Assembly (NCBI GenBank): GCA_963772955.1
Contig: CAVYZF010000009.1
Coordinates: forward strand, 496,001-560,000
Direction of reading: 5' to 3'
From: Gp6-AA40 sp963772955
Lineage (GTDB): Bacteria > Acidobacteriota > Vicinamibacteria > Vicinamibacterales > UBA2999
DNA length: 64,000 nt
The notes beneath the pieces are model-generated. The model was not told the origin of the DNA and did no database searches. It worked only from the letters and a program-made list of their open reading frames with translations. Shown here piece after piece: positions 38,077-47,670 of this stretch (position 1 is its first letter; every line of letters begins with the position of its first letter). Made by a program: the position numbers and the translations under genes.

Positions 38077-40147
38077 ATGGCGAAAACAAAACGCGCGCGC
38101 GCAAGTACAACCTCATCCGTGAAGAGCGGAGCTCTCACCACACCGCCGGTCATTCGCTCGAAGGGATCCGCTCGCGGGTCGGCACAGACACGCATCCTCG
38201 ACGCGCGGCCCGACACGCTCGACTTCCGCGATCGAATGTTCGAGCCGACGCTGGTCGAGGTGCAGACGGAGCGGCCGCTCGACGAGTACCGCAAGATGAA
38301 AGTGCCGATCCTCGATCAGGGCACCGAAGGTGCGTGCACGGGCTTCGGCCTCGCCACGGTCGTGCATTTCCTGCTGCGCACGCGTGACGTGATTCGCGAC
38401 GATGACGAGGTCAGTCCGCGGATGCTCTACGACATGGCGCGGCGCTATGACGAGTGGCCGGGCGAGAAATACAGCGGCTCCAGCGCTCGCGGCGCGATGA
38501 AAGGCTGGCACAAGCACGGCGTCTGCTCACGCCCGCACTGGATCTACGACCGCAAGCTCGAAAAGCAGGACAGCAAGCTCTTCGCGAAGCGGTTCGAGGA
38601 TGCGTTGCGCCGGCCGCTCGGCGCCTACTTCCGCGTCAACCACAAGGACCTCATCGCGATGCACGCCGCGATCACCGAGGTCGGTATTCTCTACGCGACT
38701 TCCCAGGTTCACGAGGGTTGGCAGAACGTGGGCACGGACGGCGTGATCCAGTGGACGCCGGAGTCTCAGATCATCGGCGGACACGCCTTCGCCATCGTCG
38801 CCTACGACCAGAAGGGCTTCTGGATTCAGAATTCGTGGGCGGACGACTGGGGCAAGGACGGATACGCGCAGATCTCGTACGACGACTGGCTCGCGAACGG
38901 CAGTGACATCTGGGTCGCGCGCCTCGGCGCGCCCGTGATTCTGCGCGCGCGCGAGTCGGTGTCACGCAGCGTTGGCGTGGCATCGCAGGGCTCGCGCAGC
39001 TACGTGTTCTGCGATCTCCGTCCGCACATCATCAGCCTCGGGAACAACGGTCTGCTGAAGACAGACGGGACGTACGGGACATCCGAAGATGACGTGAAGG
39101 AGATCTTCTCGCAGCTCTCGGATCGTGTCGCCGCCACCGAGTCAACCATCAAGCATCTGTTGCTCTACGCGCACGGCGGGCTGACGGCAGAAGACTCCGC
39201 GATTCAGAAGGTGGCCGACCTGCGTCCGACGTTGCTCGACGCCGGTGTCTATCCGATCTCCTTCATCTGGAGAACTGATCTCGTGGAGCACCATCGGCAA
39301 CATCCTGCAGGACGCGGTCACGCGTCGCCGGCCGGAGGGCTTCCTCGATAGCGCGAAGGACTTCATGCTCGATCGACTGGACGATGGCCTCGAGCCGATC
39401 GCCAGAGCCGCGGGCGGTCATCGCGTGTGGTCGGAGATGCAGCAGAACGCGATGCTCGCCAGTCAGAAGAACGGCGGCCTGCTCGTGGCGTTGAACGAGG
39501 TGAAGAAGCTCCTCGCCAAGCATCCGAAGCTGCAGGTGCACCTGGTCGGGCACAGCGCCGGTTCGATTATTCTCGGCGGACTTGCGGGCGCCAATCAGGC
39601 CGCCGGCGGAAAGCCCGTCCAGTTTTCGACCTGCACGATGTGGGCGCCGGCGTGCACGATGGACTTCTATCGAGAGAACTATCTGCCGGCCATTCGTGGC
39701 GGTACGATCAAGCAGTTCGCGATCTTCACGCTCACCGATCGCGCGGAGCAGGACGACAACTGCGCGAACATCTACCACAAGTCGCTGCTGTACCTCGTGT
39801 CACACGCCTTCGAAAAGGAGCTGCGCAAGCCGTGGTTCCGCGACGCTGACGGTGAGCCGCTGCTCGGCATGGAGAAGTTCGTGCGGAAGCTGCCCGATCG
39901 CGATCGCCCGAAGGAGTGGGTGCTCTCGCCAAACGCCGTCCCGGAGGGCCGGCCCGGATCGTCGCGCTCGACGACCCACGGTGGCTTCGACGATGACGGC
40001 GCGACGCTGAAGGCGACGCTCGCGCGAATCCTGGGTGAGTCCGACGGGCACCGTCGAATTCGCGCACCACGATCTCAGGCGGCGCAGCGCAGTCGACGTG
40101 AGGCGATCATGCAGCAGACGCGGCGATCTGACGTGGCGGCGCGGTGA
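38077..40147 (+). CDS. papain-like cysteine peptidase fused to alpha/beta-hydrolase (lipase-like) domain, one frameshift
   Basis: A protein of about 690 residues with two enzymes in one chain. After a basic, Ser/Thr-rich N-terminus comes a C1-papain-like domain: oxyanion Gln81 and nucleophile Cys87 in ILDQGTEGACTGFGLA, catalytic His236 in IIGGHAFAIVAYD and Asn252 in FWIQNSWADDWGKDGY. After a linker with KHLLLYAHGGLTAEDSA, the second half carries the Ser nucleophile at about residue 493 in HLVGHSAGSIILGGLAG and ends with a charged tail. The frame changes near 39275, joining the two halves. No signal peptide is seen, so it is probably cytoplasmic. The substrate is unknown. ATG 38077 gives a plausible N-terminus. 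Confidence 0.8.
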
Positions 40148-40185
40148 GCACGGGGGCCGTTCACCGCGCCGCGTATGTCGTTCGA

Positions 40186-40663
40186 TCAGGCGACGGCCAG
40201 AACCAGGGCCGTCGTGCTTCCGTCTGTGGTCGTCGCGCGGCCGGCGTTCGCCTCGCGTTTCGACCTTGCCGCACAGAATCGCTCCGTCCTGAACAACCAG
40301 GCGGGCGCATCCGACGTTGCCTTCGACCGATCCGCTCCGGCGGATTTCGATCCGCTCGTGAGCGGTGACGCTCCCGAGCATCGTTCCAAAAATCATGACC
40401 GACTTCGCCGTGATGTCGGCACAGATCGTTGCGTTGGGTCCGACGGTAAGAGTGTGATTGGGCAGGTCGATGCGTCCGTCGACCTGGCCGTCGATGGTCA
40501 GATCCTCGGAGCCGGTGATTTCACCCTTGACGCAAATCGATCGCCCGAACTGCGCCGTCTTCGGTTCGGTGCTGTCGCCGGGTTTTGGTTTGGAAGCTGC
40601 TGATGTATCAACGGGTTGAACTGGCTTGAACTTGTCCTGTCGCGCGTCGTCTTGATTCCACAT
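40186..40663 (-). CDS. bactofilin family cytoskeletal protein, one frameshift
   Basis: About 159 residues. The bactofilin (DUF583) beta-helix is visible: CVKGEITGSEDLTIDGQVDG, IDLPNHTLTVGPNATICAD, AKSVMIFGTMLGSVTAHERI and RRSGSVEGNVGCARLVVQDG, followed by AILCGKVET. A disordered N-terminal tail (KPVQPVDTSAASKPKPG) precedes it, as is usual. The frame changes near 40240, after which a short tail ends in TTALVLAVA. Bactofilins polymerise without nucleotide to shape cells or anchor peptidoglycan enzymes. A G-rich ribosome binding site precedes ATG 40663. Confidence 0.9.
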
Positions 40664-40778
40664 GCGGAAGTCCCCCGGTACTTTCTCGGCTCTGGAGCGT
40701 CGAGATGTTAGGGGCGTGTGCGAGCCCGTGCCGGCATTAAGTATTAAGATGACCGTCCAACCCAAGAGGTGGCCGTTG

Positions 40779-42438
40779 ATGACACTGCGCGTCTGCGTGT
40801 ATCTCCTTCTCTCTGCCGTGGTTGTCGCGCAAGAGCCTCCGCCGTTCGGCGCGCCGCCACCGAATCGCGAAGTGCCGGCGCCCAACGTCTCCTTCGATCG
40901 CATTCAGCAGTCCAACAAGGAGCCACAGAACTGGCTGACCTATTCGGGTGGGCTGTCGAGTCAGCGACACAGCCAGCTGACGGCCATACAGACCGGGCAA
41001 TGCGCGCGACCTCGAGTTGAAGTGGGTGTTCCAGTCGCGGTCGCTCGAACGGCATCAGGTCACGCCGCTCGTTGTCGACGGGACGATGTACACGATCCAG
41101 AGCCCGAACGACGTGGTCGCGCTGAATGCGGCGACGGGAAAGCAGATCTGGATCTACCAGTACGCGCCGGATCCGGCGGCCAAGAATTGTTGCGGTCGGC
41201 TGTCTCGTGGTGTCGCGATCTCGGGCGACACGGTCTTTCTGGCAGCGTTCGACGCCCGCATGATCGCGATCGACGCCAAGACGGGACGCGAGCTCTGGAA
41301 GAGCGAGCCTGCGGCTGACCCCAAGCAAGGCTACGCATTCACTCATGCGCCGCTCGTCGTGAAGGACAAGGTCATCGCGGGCAGCGCGGGCGGGGAGTTC
41401 GGCGTCCGCGGATTCATTGCCGCATGGGACGTGAAGACGGGCAAGGAAGTGTGGCGCTTCAACACCGTGCCTGGCCCCGGAGAAGCGGGCTACGAGACCT
41501 GGAGCGGCGATTCCTGGAAGAATGGCGGGGCGCCGATCTGGGTCACCGGCTCCTACGATCCCGAGACGAATCTCACGTATTGGGGAACAGGCAATCCCGG
41601 TCCCGATTGGGACGGCGCAGGACGTCTCGGCGACAACCTGTATAGCTGCTCCGTGATCGCGCTCGATCCTGACACGGGAAATCTCAAGTGGCATTACCAG
41701 TTCTCGCCGCACAACGAGTTCGACTGGGACTCGACGCAGGTTCCGGTGCTCGCGGATCTCGAGTGGCAGGGCAAACCGCGCGAAGATCATGCTCTGGGCG
41801 AATCGCAATGGCTTGTTCTACGTCCTCGATCGCACGACGGTGAGTTCCTCAAGGGGCAGCCCTTCGTGAAAGTGAATTGGGTTGACGGGTTCGACGAGAA
41901 AGGCCGCCCGATCCCTGTGCCCGGCATGGCTCCCACGAAGGAAGGGACGCTGATCTACCCGGGTAATCAGGGCGGCACGAACTGGTATAGCCCCTCGTTC
42001 AGCCCGCGCACCGGTCTGTTTTACGTTCCGGCGTGGGAGAACACCTCGACGACTTACGTCAAGGGTGATACGCCGCCCCAGTTCCGCGAGGGTCAGGGCT
42101 TTACGGGAATCTTTCCGCGTCCCGGCTCGTCCACCGACGACGTCCACAGCACGGTTCAGGCGATCGATCCGAAGACCGGCATGAAGCGATGGACGTACAG
42201 ACTTTCGGCACCGATGACCGAGGCGGGCATTCTGACGACCGCGTCAGACATGCTCTTCAGCGGCGGACGGGACGGGTCGTTCTATGCGCTCGACGCGCGC
42301 ACCGGCAAGCTGCTGTGGCAGACCAACCTCGGGCCATCCGTCGCGTCGAGTCCGATGACCTACGCGATCAATGGCAAACAGTATGTGAGCGTGATGGCGG
42401 GCAACTCGCTCTACACGTTCGGTCTTCGAGAACGGTAG
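40779..42438 (+). CDS. PQQ-dependent dehydrogenase with vicinal cysteines, frameshifted
   Basis: About 553 residues. Signal peptide MTLRVCVYLLLSAVVVA; entry NWLTYSGGLSSQRHSQL; then W-docking blades (LELKWVFQSRSLERH; TGKQIWIYQYAPDP; TGRELWKSEPA; TGKEVWRFNTVPGPG; TGNLKWHYQFSPHNEFDWD; TGKLLWQTNLGPSVA). The vicinal disulfide pair of quinoprotein alcohol dehydrogenases is present (KNCCGRLSRG) and HNEFDWD carries the catalytic Asp region. Frames change near 41000 and, as a compensating pair, near 41789 and 41840, the latter restoring LWANRNGLFYVLDRTT. It shares little sequence with the dehydrogenase at 28137, so the substrates may differ. RidA follows 4 bases later. Confidence 0.88.
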
Positions 42439-42442
42439 GTCC

Positions 42443-42835
42443 ATGGCAAACATCGAGAAGTTCGGTGCGCCAGGTGTCTTCGAGCCGGCTACGTACAGCC
42501 AGGGAGTCAAGGTCACACAGGCCCAGACGATCCTCTTTCTGTCTGGGCAGGTGGCCTACACCCCTGACGGCGGGGTCGCGTGTCGCGGCGACTTCAAGGG
42601 ACAGGCACGAGGCGCATACGAAGCGATCAAGGCCCTGGTCGAAGCGCAGGGGGGCACGATGGCGAATGTGATCAAGATCACGACCTACCTGACCGACATG
42701 CACTACCGCATCGACCTGGCTCCGATTCGCGAGGAGTTCTTCGGGAAAAAAGGACCAGCTTCGACGCTCGTCGAGATCTCATCGCTTGCCCACCCTGACT
42801 GGATGATCGAGATCGAGGCGATCGTCGTTCTATAG
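42443..42835 (+). CDS. RidA/YjgF/UK114 family protein
   Basis: A 130-residue Rid family protein, full length: MANIEKFGAPGVFEPATYSQ, TILFLSGQVAYTPDGGVACR, AYEAIKALVEAQGG, VIKITTYLTDMHYRIDLA and SLAHPDWMIEIEAIVVL. RidA enzymes hydrolyse reactive enamine/imine intermediates made by PLP enzymes; the usual active-site Arg position is not plainly present in this version, so it may belong to a non-catalytic Rid subgroup. It begins 4 bases after the PQQ dehydrogenase stop and is certainly co-transcribed with it, a combination consistent with detoxifying reactive products (inference). Confidence 0.9.
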   Translation: MANIEKFGAPGVFEPATYSQGVKVTQAQTILFLSGQVAYTPDGGVACRGDFKGQARGAYEAIKALVEAQGGTMANVIKITTYLTDMHYRIDLAPIREEFFGKKGPASTLVEISSLAHPDWMIEIEAIVVL

Positions 42836-42977
42836 GGGAAGGCTTTTCGGGGGGACACCTCAGCACTTAAATTTCGGTTGAGCTGGTCCAGCCGAGCTTG
42901 ATCTGAGTGCATTCGTCCTAAAATTGCCGTCATCCCTGAATGCGCGCCTCAGCATTAACTTCGGACGCGGTCTTTCC

Positions 42978-44582
42978 ATGCAGCAAACAGATTTCGAGAG
43001 CGCGGCCAGTCGCCAGTCGTGGGAGTGGCTCGTCGATTTAGCGCCGAGGCTCGACATCATCATCGAGATGGTCGATGAGCATCAGGCACCGGTGTTTCCA
43101 GTCGGATCCACCCCTGAAGCGGAGCAGTTCCGGACGACGCTCACGTCCGATGAGCCGACGATCCGCTCTGCGGTGTCCGACGTTCTCGAGTCGCGGAAGC
43201 CGGTCTTCGTGTCTGTCGGAAGTCTGCAGGCGGTGTGTTGCTCGCTGGCGAGTGGCGGTGTGCTCTTCGTCGCGCGACCGAACACCGACTCAGTCGAGGA
43301 GTGCCGTCAGGATCTCGAGGCCATCGCACACTGGCTGACGGGCGCGATCGACGCGACACTCGCACAGACCAGCGCCATCAGCGTTGAACCCTATCGGATT
43401 GTCTCGTTCCGTCGAATCCTTCGAGAAGCCGCGCCGCGCGGGTCCGCCCGCAAAGTCGTTGGCGCATTCGTCGAAGCGTTGAGCGTCTGGGACGACGTAC
43501 GAGCCCGCTGCTACGTCGCCGGAGCCAATGGCGGTTTCGTCCCGTACGGGGCGGCACTGGCGGCGCCACCGTCGACACACGATCGGCTCGACGACGTGGT
43601 AGCGCCAGCGCACGGCCGGATGGTGGGTCTCTCGCGAGCTGAGGTCGAACGCCTCGGAATCGTCCCGGAACCCGGCGATACGCTCATGCTGCGGGTCCTT
43701 GCCGGCGACATCGCATGGTTGCTGGTGTTTTCCGGGATGATCGATGACCGCGAGCAGGTTCGCCTGAGGGTGTACTCCGACATCCTTCGCGAATCGCTGA
43801 ACGACGCGACGACGATAGCGACGAGCCGGTTGGTGGCGGATGTGTCGAGGCCACAGCGTCCGACGAACGAACCGCCTGAGACCTCCGGTCAGATTGCGCT
43901 CGATCAGTTGATGGACGCCGTCAATGCCACGCGTGGGGGGCTCGCCTTGACCGGCGGTGGCAGACCCGCACTGGTGGTCGGTTTGACGGACCTACTCACG
44001 GGAGCCGATGAGGCCGAGGCCAATCGGCTGGTGGTGCGATCTTCTGATGGCGATAGCGTCATGACCGTCGTTTTCCAGCGCGAGCAGTCGCCATTTACGG
44101 CGCTCGATCGGGAAACGATCCTGGCCGGCATGGCCGTCGTGCACCGCTGGATGCAGACCGGCCTTCAGCGATCGAGTGACGGCGAGCGGCGGCGGCGCTT
44201 TCGGCCGATCGACTCCGTGTTCGATCAACTCGCTGCCAACGCGATCGCAACGGGCCGCCAGGCCTCTGTCGTCGTCGTTTCCGTCGATGAAGCGGCGGGG
44301 CGCGGCGGCTTGCTGGCGGCGTTCGTCGGCAAAATCAGAGCGCAACTCCGCGCGGGCGACTTTGCCAGTGTGCTCAGCGATCGAGAGATCGCCGTGTTGC
44401 TGTGCGGCGCGTCGTCCGATCACGCCGCTCTCGTCTCTGCGCGATTGATGAAGATGTTGAAGTCGGGTGACAGCACCGGCGTGTTCCTCAACTCTGCGAT
44501 CGGCATGACCACGCGGTCGCCGGAGTCGTCGTTTCAGGGCTCGCTCGTCGGCGCCGCGCGCGCGCGCGCGACGCAGCGCTGA
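42978..44582 (+). CDS. signalling protein with degenerate GGDEF-like C-terminal domain
   Basis: A 534-residue protein without signal peptide or TM helix. The N-terminal 150 residues and the middle look like GAF/PAS-type sensory folds (ESRKPVFVSVGSLQAVCCSL; RILREAAPRGSARKVV; LLVFSGMIDDREQVRL). The last 110 residues have the layout of a diguanylate cyclase (AAFVGKIRAQLRAGDFASVL, REIAVLLCG, ALVSARLMKMLKSG, SAIGMTTRSPESSF), but the GGDEF signature position reads VLSDREIAV, so cyclase activity is unlikely. A (CG)n run at 44554-44570 sits at the C-terminus and may hide an indel. It precedes the pseudokinase gene by 110 bases. Confidence 0.65.
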   Translation: MQQTDFESAASRQSWEWLVDLAPRLDIIIEMVDEHQAPVFPVGSTPEAEQFRTTLTSDEPTIRSAVSDVLESRKPVFVSVGSLQAVCCSLASGGVLFVARPNTDSVEECRQDLEAIAHWLTGAIDATLAQTSAISVEPYRIVSFRRILREAAPRGSARKVVGAFVEALSVWDDVRARCYVAGANGGFVPYGAALAAPPSTHDRLDDVVAPAHGRMVGLSRAEVERLGIVPEPGDTLMLRVLAGDIAWLLVFSGMIDDREQVRLRVYSDILRESLNDATTIATSRLVADVSRPQRPTNEPPETSGQIALDQLMDAVNATRGGLALTGGGRPALVVGLTDLLTGADEAEANRLVVRSSDGDSVMTVVFQREQSPFTALDRETILAGMAVVHRWMQTGLQRSSDGERRRRFRPIDSVFDQLAANAIATGRQASVVVVSVDEAAGRGGLLAAFVGKIRAQLRAGDFASVLSDREIAVLLCGASSDHAALVSARLMKMLKSGDSTGVFLNSAIGMTTRSPESSFQGSLVGAARARATQR

Positions 44583-44692
44583 ACTTCTGCTCTTCAACTC
44601 CGGCCGCGGTTCGTGCACAATGTGGGCGTCCCGCACACGTTGAGCATCGATTCCCTGACGCTTCGGCACCGCCCCCAGAGGAGGCTGGCGCC

Positions 44693-46399
44693 ATGAGTAC
44701 AGCCCGCGATCTGATCGTCGATCAGCTTCCCCCGTCGGCTGAAAGCGGCACGCGCCTGACGACGTGGTACGCGCAAGGTCATTCCGATGGCCTCGGCGAT
44801 CGGTTGTTGATGTTTGACAACACGACCGCGCCGTCGTGGGAAATCCTTCGCTTCAAGCCCGAGCTCGCGCGAGATCTGAGATTCGCGACCGCGCTCAGGC
44901 ACCGGATGGAGACGTTGAGCACGTTTCAGCATCCGGCGTTTCCGGTCGTCCGATCGATTAAGGAGTTCGGGCAGGAGGAGGGGCTCGCCGTCGTCTCGAC
45001 CTACATGTCGGGGATGCGGCTTTCGGATGCGTTGAAGAAGCCGCGCAGCACGGAGTTCGCTGTTCATCTACTTCGGCAGCTGATGCCGGCGCTTGCCGCG
45101 CTCCACGAGCACTCGGACGGCATCGCGCACGGTGCTGTGACGCTCGATCGTGTCGTCCTCACGAGTGATGGCCGGTTGACGATTCGCGAGCACATGGTGG
45201 GATCGGGAATCGAGGCGATTGAGCTGTCAGCGGTCCAGTTGTGGTCGAACTTCGGAATCCTGACGCCGCTGTCGCGCCTGGTTTGTCCGCCACTGGACCC
45301 CAGGAGTGACGTCGCGCAACTCGCGCTGGTGGCTCTCGCGTTGATGGCGGGACGCCGGATCGTGCTCGACGAGTATCCGCACACGATTGGTGAGCTCCTC
45401 GATCGCGTCGCACGGCTCGCATCGCTTCGCCACTGGTTCGAGCGCGCGTTGTATCTCAACGATCACGGATTCCGGTCGGCGCGCGAGGCGACCGATGCGC
45501 TGTTGGAGGTGAAGCATGAGGGTCAGCGCGAAGATGCTGGCCATCCCGTACACCGGCTCGCGCCTCCAGTCGCAACAGGACCGGAGGCTGCTCCGCCGCC
45601 GACACCGCAGCCACCGGCGCAGGCGACTCCTCCACCGACCGACCGCGAGCATCCGCTTGCACCGATTGGAATCGTCCCGGTTCAACCGAAACGTCGATTT
45701 GGCAATGCCGTTCGATGGGCAGCGATCGCGGCCGGTGTCGTCGCCCTGGCGGAGGCAATCATCATCGGGCGATTGATGTACTCGGGCTCGAACGCGACTC
45801 AAACAGCAGCCCCGGCGGCGGTAATTGAGGCGGCGCCGCCGGTCACTCCACTGGCTGTGAGAGTCAAACAGGAAATGCCTGGTGTTCGCGTGCTCCCTGC
45901 AAAGACGCCCACGACCGAGGAGCCCATCGTCGACGACCTTCGGACCGTGGCAACGAAACCGGAGCTTCCTGCTGCCGTTCCTCCGCGCAGCGGCGGGTTC
46001 CGGATCATCTCGCCGATCGAGCTTCACGTGCTCGACGGTGAACGATTGCTCGGGTCGAGCCAGGATGGCCCGATCATCACCGGGGCAGGGCGTCGCGAGT
46101 TCGATTTCGTGAACAGCGTGATCGGGTATCGCGTTCGTCGCGAAGTCGACGTGAAAGCCGGTCAACTCACCGCCGTGACGGTCGCGATTCCGAACGGCCG
46201 GCTCAACGTCAATGCGACGCCGTGGGCGAGCGTCTGGATTGATGGCACTGCCTACGGCGATACGCCGCTCGGGAATCTTTCGATTGCGCCAGGGGAGCAC
46301 GAGATCGTCTTCCGACACCCTCAACTCGGGGAACGGCGCGAACGGACGCTCATACGGCCGGACACGCCAGCCCGCGTGGCGGTCAATCTCCAGCGATAA
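44693..46399 (+). CDS. pseudokinase with TM helix and PEGA domain
   Basis: A 568-residue protein. The N-terminal 280 residues follow a Ser/Thr kinase-like fold (ILRFKPELARDLRFATAL; LLRQLMPALAALHEHSDG), but the catalytic loop HRDxKxxN reads GIAHGAVTLDRVVL and the DFG position reads IREHMVG, so phosphotransfer is not expected. A Pro-rich linker (AAPPPTPQPPAQATPPPT) and a TM helix (WAAIAAGVVALAEAIIIG) follow, then a periplasmic PEGA domain near the end (GRLNVNATPWASVWIDG; YGDTPLGNLSIAPGEHEI). It may bind rather than phosphorylate partners. A strong ribosome binding site (gaggaggctgg) precedes ATG 44693. Confidence 0.8.
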   Translation: MSTARDLIVDQLPPSAESGTRLTTWYAQGHSDGLGDRLLMFDNTTAPSWEILRFKPELARDLRFATALRHRMETLSTFQHPAFPVVRSIKEFGQEEGLAVVSTYMSGMRLSDALKKPRSTEFAVHLLRQLMPALAALHEHSDGIAHGAVTLDRVVLTSDGRLTIREHMVGSGIEAIELSAVQLWSNFGILTPLSRLVCPPLDPRSDVAQLALVALALMAGRRIVLDEYPHTIGELLDRVARLASLRHWFERALYLNDHGFRSAREATDALLEVKHEGQREDAGHPVHRLAPPVATGPEAAPPPTPQPPAQATPPPTDREHPLAPIGIVPVQPKRRFGNAVRWAAIAAGVVALAEAIIIGRLMYSGSNATQTAAPAAVIEAAPPVTPLAVRVKQEMPGVRVLPAKTPTTEEPIVDDLRTVATKPELPAAVPPRSGGFRIISPIELHVLDGERLLGSSQDGPIITGAGRREFDFVNSVIGYRVRREVDVKAGQLTAVTVAIPNGRLNVNATPWASVWIDGTAYGDTPLGNLSIAPGEHEIVFRHPQLGERRERTLIRPDTPARVAVNLQR

Positions 46400-46416
46400 C
46401 GCTTCGATTCCGAGGA

Positions 46417-47511
46417 TCAGGGAAAGCGGGCGAGAAGCGTGCGTCCCGTTGGCGTGGTCCGCCCGCCGCTCGGTTCGACCGTCACGGCTGCTCCAACAAC
46501 CGCGCCCGGCACTCTCGGGGGGGCATCGACGACGAGCGTTGCGCGGCCGGCATCGTCGGGCACGAAGAGCCCGGCACCCACCGATTGTGTGTCTGTGACC
46601 AGCCAGAGTTGATAGGTGCTTTCGGGCGGGGCGGCAGGCAGTCGTGAGCCGCTCAAGACGAGCCCACGGGTCCGGCTCCAGAGCAGTTGCGCCGAGGATC
46701 CGTTAGTCTCGCCACTCGTCAGATTGAAGCGAATGAGATCGGGCGCCGTGAGAATGACGCCAACCGTCTCGGCCCGCTGTGCCAACTGGCGCGCCTCGGC
46801 GATCTGGCGATCCGCAACCTCGCGCGCGGCGGCGACCTCGCGCGTGGCTGTCTGCGTCGTCGTGACGACCTGTTGTTCGGCTGTGGCTACGCGAGCGGAG
46901 GCAGCATTCAACCGGTCTTCGACCCACCTGACGACAACGACGACGAGAAGGATGGCGACGATGGCACCCGCGGCACTGGCGACGTACACCCAGCGCGGCC
47001 TCGCCGGATCATTCTCGACACGCTGTGGCTCGGCCTCCTGTTCGCGTGCGGCTTCGAGAAGATGCACGCGACGGGCGAGCGTTCGTTCGGAGTCACCCGG
47101 CAACGAGTCCTGGCCGTCGTCGTTTCCGTTGGCGGTTCGGCGCAGTTCGTCGTGAAGGTTGACCACACGATCGAGCGGCCAGTTGCCGGCCGAGCCCTGA
47201 TTCGCGACCTGAGCCCCCGCACCTAGACGCAGATCCGCGACGAGCGCCTGCAGGTTGCGCGAGATCTCCGTGAGGTATTCCGCGTGGCTTTGCAGTTGTT
47301 TCAGCGGCTCTTCGTGCAGACGCCGTAAGGCCTGGGTTTCCCGCGAGATCGTCTCCTCGAGCGAGCGCATACGCTCATCGAGATCAGTGGAGGGATCGGC
47401 TGGCGTCTGACTCTGAGTGTGTTGCCACTGATTGAGGGCGAGGCTGAAACGATCCAACTGCGCCTCGAAGCGAGACAACCGTTGTTCAAGGCCGGGATCG
47501 TCCTGCTGCAT
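46417..47511 (-). CDS. RskA-like anti-sigma-type membrane protein with coiled coils
   Basis: A 364-residue protein: a helical N-terminus with several coiled-coil stretches (RLSRFEAQLDRFSLALNQW; MRSLEETISRETQALRRL), one TM helix (WVYVASAAGAIVAILLVVVV), a second coiled coil (REVAAAREVADRQIAEARQL), then a beta-rich domain with SSAQLLWSRTRGLVLSG, STYQLWLVTDTQSVGAGLF and GAAVTVEPSGGRTTPTG, the anti-sigma-K RskA C-terminal fold. A typical zinc-bearing anti-sigma domain is absent. No sigma gene is adjacent. Function uncertain: a cell-envelope stress sensor is plausible. Confidence 0.78.
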   Translation of the reverse strand: MQQDDPGLEQRLSRFEAQLDRFSLALNQWQHTQSQTPADPSTDLDERMRSLEETISRETQALRRLHEEPLKQLQSHAEYLTEISRNLQALVADLRLGAGAQVANQGSAGNWPLDRVVNLHDELRRTANGNDDGQDSLPGDSERTLARRVHLLEAAREQEAEPQRVENDPARPRWVYVASAAGAIVAILLVVVVVRWVEDRLNAASARVATAEQQVVTTTQTATREVAAAREVADRQIAEARQLAQRAETVGVILTAPDLIRFNLTSGETNGSSAQLLWSRTRGLVLSGSRLPAAPPESTYQLWLVTDTQSVGAGLFVPDDAGRATLVVDAPPRVPGAVVGAAVTVEPSGGRTTPTGRTLLARFP

Positions 47512-47597
47512 CGTCGGTCGCTTGGATGATACACAAAAACTGATCAGGTGTGTTCATCGCGATGCGTAGGCGATTGTAGAGAAACGTGTCGATTCCC

Positions 47598-47655
47598 AAC
47601 TCCCAAGCTCCAACGTCCAAGCACGCAGTGCTGTGGACGTTGGGCGTTGGGAGTT
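47598..47655. terminator. long imperfect hairpin downstream of the TonB receptor
   Basis: The 22-base arms at 47598-47619 and 47634-47655 pair with two mismatches, and the 14-base loop contains its own mini-hairpin (agcac-gca-gtgct). It begins 16 bases after the TonB receptor stop and precedes the RskA-like gene on the same strand. It may terminate or protect receptor mRNA; the arms are built from a ccaac/ccca unit that looks like a dispersed intergenic repeat. Confidence 0.6.
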
Positions 47656-47670
47656 CGAGTTTGCTTTCGC

